Assembly: GCF_001418475.1 (NCBI RefSeq)
Contig: NZ_LIQX01000083.1
Location: 1 to 33,864 of the forward strand
Length of the DNA: 33,864 nt
Direction of reading: 5' to 3'
Source: Streptomyces ossamyceticus
Lineage (GTDB): Bacteria > Actinomycetota > Actinomycetes > Streptomycetales > Streptomycetaceae
In this document: piece after piece, positions 30,314-33,864 of the stretch
Position numbering within the stretch: position 1 is the stretch's first letter
How the letters are laid out: each line of letters begins with the position of its first letter
Position numbers and translations under genes: made by a program
The notes under the pieces: model-generated
What the model saw: the letters and a program-made list of their open reading frames with translations, nothing else
Told to the model about the DNA's origin: nothing
Databases searched by the model: none

Positions 30314-33300
30314 ATGGCCTCGTCGCCGAATCCGTCCCTTTCGTCCGCCGCCGCCGCCGGGCGGGCCCGTTCCGACGCCCTGCGCGAGGCCCTCGCCACC
30401 CGTGTCGTGGTCGCCGACGGCGCGATGGGCACCATGCTCCAGGCCCAGGACCCCACCCTGGACGACTTCCAGCAGCTGGAGGGCTGCAACGAGGTCCTGA
30501 ACGTCACCCGCCCCGACATCGTCCGTTCGGTGCACGCCGCCTACTTCGAGGCGGGCGTCGACTGCGTGGAGACCAACACGTTCGGCGCGAACCTCACCGC
30601 CCTCGGCGAGTACGACATCCCCGAGCGCACCGCCGAGCTGTCCGAGGCCGGCGCCCGCATCGCCCGCGAGACCGCCGACGAGTTCGCCGCGCGCGACGGC
30701 CGGCAGCGCTGGGTCCTCGGCTCGATCGGCCCCGGCACCAAGCTCCCCACCCTCGGCCACACCACGTTCACCGCCATCCGCGACGCCTACCAGCAGAACG
30801 CCGAGGGCCTCCTCGCGGGCGGCGCCGACGCCCTGCTCGTGGAGACCACCCAGGACCTCCTCCAGACCAAGGCGTCCGTCCTCGCCGCCCGCCGCGCCAT
30901 GGCGACCGCCGGCTACGACGTCCCGCTGATCGTGTCGGTCACCGTCGAGACCACCGGCACGATGCTCCTCGGCTCCGAGATCGGCGCCGCGCTGACCGCG
31001 CTGGAGCCGCTCGGCATCGACATGATCGGCCTGAACTGCGCCACCGGCCCCGCCGAGATGAGCGAACACCTGCGCTACCTGTCGCGGCACTCCCGTGTCC
31101 GGCTCTCCTGCATGCCGAACGCCGGCCTGCCCGTGCTCACCAAGGACGGCGCCCACTACCCGCTGACCGCCCCCGAGCTGGCCACCGCCCAGGAGAACTT
31201 CGTCCGCGAGTACGGCCTCTCCCTCATCGGCGGCTGCTGCGGCACCACCCCCGAACACCTCCGCCAGGTCGTCGAGCGGGTCCGCGACCTCACCCCCACC
31301 GCCCGCGACCCCCGCCCCGAGCCGGGCGCCGCCTCCCTCTACCAGACCGTCCCGTTCCGCCAGGACACCTCGTACCTGGCCATCGGTGAGCGCACCAACG
31401 CCAACGGCTCGAAGAAGTTCCGCGAGGCCATGCTGGAGGCCCGCTGGGACGACTGTGTGGAGATGGCCCGCGACCAGATCCGCGAGGGCGCCCACATGCT
31501 CGACCTGTGCGTCGACTACGTGGGCCGCGACGGCGTTGCCGACATGGCCGAACTCGCCGGCCGCTTCGCCACCGCCTCCACCCTGCCCATCGTCCTCGAC
31601 TCCACCGAGGTCGACGTCATCCAGGCGGGCCTCGAGAAGCTCGGCGGCCGGGCGGTCATCAACTCCGTCAACTACGAGGACGGCGACGGCCCCGAGTCCC
31701 GCTTCGCGAAGGTCACCCGTCTCGCGCAGGAGCACGGCGCCGCGCTGATCGCCCTCACCATCGACGAGGAGGGCCAGGCCCGCACCCCGCAGAAGAAGGT
31801 CGAGATCGCCGAACGGCTCATCGACGACCTCACGGGCAACTGGGGCATCCACGAGTCGGACATCCTCATCGACACCCTGACCTTCACCATCTGCACCGGT
31901 CAGGAGGAGTCCCGGGGGGACGGCATCGCCACCATCGAGGCGATCCGCGAACTCAAGCGCCGCCACCCGGACGTCCAGACCACCCTCGGCCTGTCCAACA
32001 TCTCCTTCGGCCTCAACCCGGCCGCCCGCATCCTCCTCAACTCCGTCTTCCTCGACGAGTGCGTCAAGGCCGGTCTCGACTCGGCGATCGTGCACGCCAG
32101 CAAGATCCTGCCCATCGCCCGCTTCGACGAGGAGCAGGTGCGCACCGCCCTCGACCTCATCTACGACCGCCGCGCCGAGGGCTACGACCCCCTCCAGAAG
32201 CTCATGGAGCTCTTCGAGGGGGCCACCGCGAAGTCCCTGAAGGCGGGCAAGGCCGAGGAACTGGCCGCCCTGCCGCTGGAGGAACGCCTCAAGCGCCGCA
32301 TCATCGACGGCGAACGCAACGGGCTTGAGGCCGACCTCGACGAGGCGCTGCTGACCCGCCCGGCCCTCGACATCGTCAACGACACACTCCTCGACGGCAT
32401 GAAGGTCGTCGGTGAACTCTTCGGCTCCGGCCAGATGCAGCTGCCGTTCGTCCTGCAGTCCGCCGAGGTCATGAAGGCCGCCGTCGCCCACCTCGAACCG
32501 CACATGGAGAAGAGCGCCGACGGCGAGGAGGCGGGCAAGGGCACCATCGTCCTCGCCACCGTCCGCGGCGACGTCCACGACATCGGCAAGAACCTCGTCG
32601 ACATCATCCTGTCCAACAACGGCTACAACGTCGTCAACCTCGGCATCAAGCAGCCGGTCTCCGCGATCCTCGACGCCGCCCAGGAGCACCGCGCCGACGT
32701 CATCGGCATGTCCGGTCTCCTGGTCAAGTCCACGGTGATCATGAAGGAGAACCTGGAGGAGCTGAACCAGCGGGGCCTCGCCGCGAACTACCCCGTCATC
32801 CTCGGCGGCGCCGCCCTCACCCGCGCCTACGTCGAGCAGGACCTGCACGAGATCTACGAGGGCGAGGTCCGCTACGCCCGCGACGCCTTCGAGGGCCTGC
32901 GCCTGATGGACGCCCTCATCGGCGTCAAGCGCGGTGTGCCCGGCGCCAAGCTGCCCGAACTGAAGCAGCGTCGGGTCCGCGCCGCCGCCACGACCGTCGA
33001 GGAGCGCCCCGAGGAGGGCCACGTCCGCTCCGACGTCGCCACCGACAACCCGGTGCCCACCCCGCCGTTCTGGGGCACCCGCGTCAGCAAGGGCATCCAG
33101 CTCAAGGAGTACGCCACCTGGCTGGACGAGGGCGCCCTCTTCAAGGGCCAGTGGGGACTCAAGCAGGCCCGCACCGGCGACGGCCCCAGCTACGAGGAGC
33201 TCGTGGAGACCGAGGGCCGGCCCCGGCTGCGCGGTCTGCTCGACCGCCTCCAGACCGAGAACCTCCTCGAAGCGGCCGTCGTCCACGGCTACTTCCCCTG

Positions 33301-33847
33301 TGTCTCCAAGGACGACGACCTCATCATCCTCGACGACGCCGGCAACGAACGGACCCGTTTCTCCTTCCCCCGCCAGCGTCGCGGCCGCCGGCTGTGCCTC
33401 GCCGACTTCTTCCGCCCGGAGGAGTCCGGCGAGACCGACGTCGTCGGCCTCCAGGTCGTCACTGTCGGCTCCCGCATCGGCGAGGAGACCGCCCGGCTCT
33501 TCGAGTCCGACTCCTACCGCGACTACCTCGAACTCCACGGCCTGTCCGTGCAGTTGGCCGAAGCGCTCGCCGAGTACTGGCACGCCCGGGTACGCGCCGA
33601 GCTCGGCTTCGGCGGTGAGGACCCGGCGGTCATCGAGGACATGTTCGACCTCAAGTACCGGGGTGCCCGCTTCTCCCTGGGCTACGGCGCCTGCCCCGAC
33701 CTGGAGGACCGCGCCAAGATCGCCGAGCTCCTGGAGCCCGAGCGCATCGGCGTCCAGCTCTCGGAGGAGTTCCAGCTCCACCCCGAGCAGTCCACCGACG
33801 CCATCGTGATCCACCACCCCGAGGCGAAGTACTTCAACGCACGCTAG
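30314..33847 (+). CDS. metH: Cobalamin-dependent methionine synthase
   Basis: A 1177-residue four-module cytosolic enzyme that moves a methyl group from 5-methyltetrahydrofolate through cobalamin to homocysteine. Module 1 (about 20-330) binds homocysteine and zinc, with Cys in GLNCATGP and the Cys pair in GGCCGTTPEH. Module 2 (about 350-620) binds folate, beginning AIGERTNANGSKKFREAM. Module 3 (about 640-870) binds cobalamin through the lower-ligand His in GDVHDIGKNLVDIILSNNG. Module 4 (about 900-1177) is the AdoMet reactivation domain, with FSFPRQRRGRRLCLADFF and RGARFSLGYGACPDLEDR. All modules are intact. ATG 30314 follows GGGAG; the upstream in-frame start at 30266 lies inside the structured leader. 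The stop is TAG at 33845. Confidence 0.97.
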   Translation: MASSPNPSLSSAAAAGRARSDALREALATRVVVADGAMGTMLQAQDPTLDDFQQLEGCNEVLNVTRPDIVRSVHAAYFEAGVDCVETNTFGANLTALGEYDIPERTAELSEAGARIARETADEFAARDGRQRWVLGSIGPGTKLPTLGHTTFTAIRDAYQQNAEGLLAGGADALLVETTQDLLQTKASVLAARRAMATAGYDVPLIVSVTVETTGTMLLGSEIGAALTALEPLGIDMIGLNCATGPAEMSEHLRYLSRHSRVRLSCMPNAGLPVLTKDGAHYPLTAPELATAQENFVREYGLSLIGGCCGTTPEHLRQVVERVRDLTPTARDPRPEPGAASLYQTVPFRQDTSYLAIGERTNANGSKKFREAMLEARWDDCVEMARDQIREGAHMLDLCVDYVGRDGVADMAELAGRFATASTLPIVLDSTEVDVIQAGLEKLGGRAVINSVNYEDGDGPESRFAKVTRLAQEHGAALIALTIDEEGQARTPQKKVEIAERLIDDLTGNWGIHESDILIDTLTFTICTGQEESRGDGIATIEAIRELKRRHPDVQTTLGLSNISFGLNPAARILLNSVFLDECVKAGLDSAIVHASKILPIARFDEEQVRTALDLIYDRRAEGYDPLQKLMELFEGATAKSLKAGKAEELAALPLEERLKRRIIDGERNGLEADLDEALLTRPALDIVNDTLLDGMKVVGELFGSGQMQLPFVLQSAEVMKAAVAHLEPHMEKSADGEEAGKGTIVLATVRGDVHDIGKNLVDIILSNNGYNVVNLGIKQPVSAILDAAQEHRADVIGMSGLLVKSTVIMKENLEELNQRGLAANYPVILGGAALTRAYVEQDLHEIYEGEVRYARDAFEGLRLMDALIGVKRGVPGAKLPELKQRRVRAAATTVEERPEEGHVRSDVATDNPVPTPPFWGTRVSKGIQLKEYATWLDEGALFKGQWGLKQARTGDGPSYEELVETEGRPRLRGLLDRLQTENLLEAAVVHGYFPCVSKDDDLIILDDAGNERTRFSFPRQRRGRRLCLADFFRPEESGETDVVGLQVVTVGSRIGEETARLFESDSYRDYLELHGLSVQLAEALAEYWHARVRAELGFGGEDPAVIEDMFDLKYRGARFSLGYGACPDLEDRAKIAELLEPERIGVQLSEEFQLHPEQSTDAIVIHHPEAKYFNAR

Positions 33848-33864
33848 TAGTGGTTGGTCAGGTC

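Noticed and set aside
30242..33817. 1191-codon open frame antisense to metH, and similar long antisense frames over most genes
   Set aside because: Extreme GC with biased third positions leaves complementary frames open. The product is low complexity and unlike any family, whereas the opposite strand encodes clear MetH motifs.

Overview
The window is chromosomal DNA from a Streptomyces or very close relative. It has very high GC, strong third-position GC bias and GTG starts. Marker genes are chaplins, ParJ, the mycothiol ligase MshC and a GylR-controlled glycerol operon. From memory (not searched), the order parallels S. coelicolor SCO1676 down to SCO1657, with extra genes on either side of parJ.

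Region by region. 1-1995 (-) is the first half of a Pls/PosA-type single-module NRPS that runs off the left edge. 2278-2362 (-) is tRNA-Leu(GAG) with its terminator. 2562-3887 (+) is an M20 metallopeptidase. 4046-5409 (+) holds the chaplin genes chpH and chpC; this ChpC has three chaplin domains. 5481-6446 has two small actinobacterial proteins of unknown function. 6666-9913 (-) is a two-gene operon of an aldo/keto reductase and a RecD-like protein whose ATPase motifs are destroyed. 10089-12162 (+) has an F420/LLM-type oxidoreductase and a ferritin-like di-iron protein. 12242-13237 (-) is a CorA channel.

13294-16881 (+) is a conserved actinobacterial cluster: histidine phosphatase, DUF3090 zinc-knuckle protein, PI3/4-kinase-fold protein and mshC. 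A 19-bp minisatellite follows. Then come a Tat-secreted beta-propeller (17401-18423, +), parJ (18529-19521, -), and an accessory block of a GntR/FadR regulator, a GNAT-ATP-grasp fusion and a membrane-anchored, degenerate adenylation protein (19678-24440). The glycerol operon glpF-glpK-glpD with gylR (24661-29940, -) and metH (30314-33847, +) close the window.

How the genes fit together: GylR-type palindromes lie before both gylR and glpF, which fits substrate induction and autoregulation. The phosphatase/kinase pair beside mshC suggests a link to inositol-phosphate or mycothiol chemistry. The ATP-grasp/adenylation block looks like a small uncharacterised amide- or peptide-forming locus. Many intergenic regions carry strong hairpin terminators, and several genes appear to be leaderless. 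All function calls come from reading the sequence; no database search was run.
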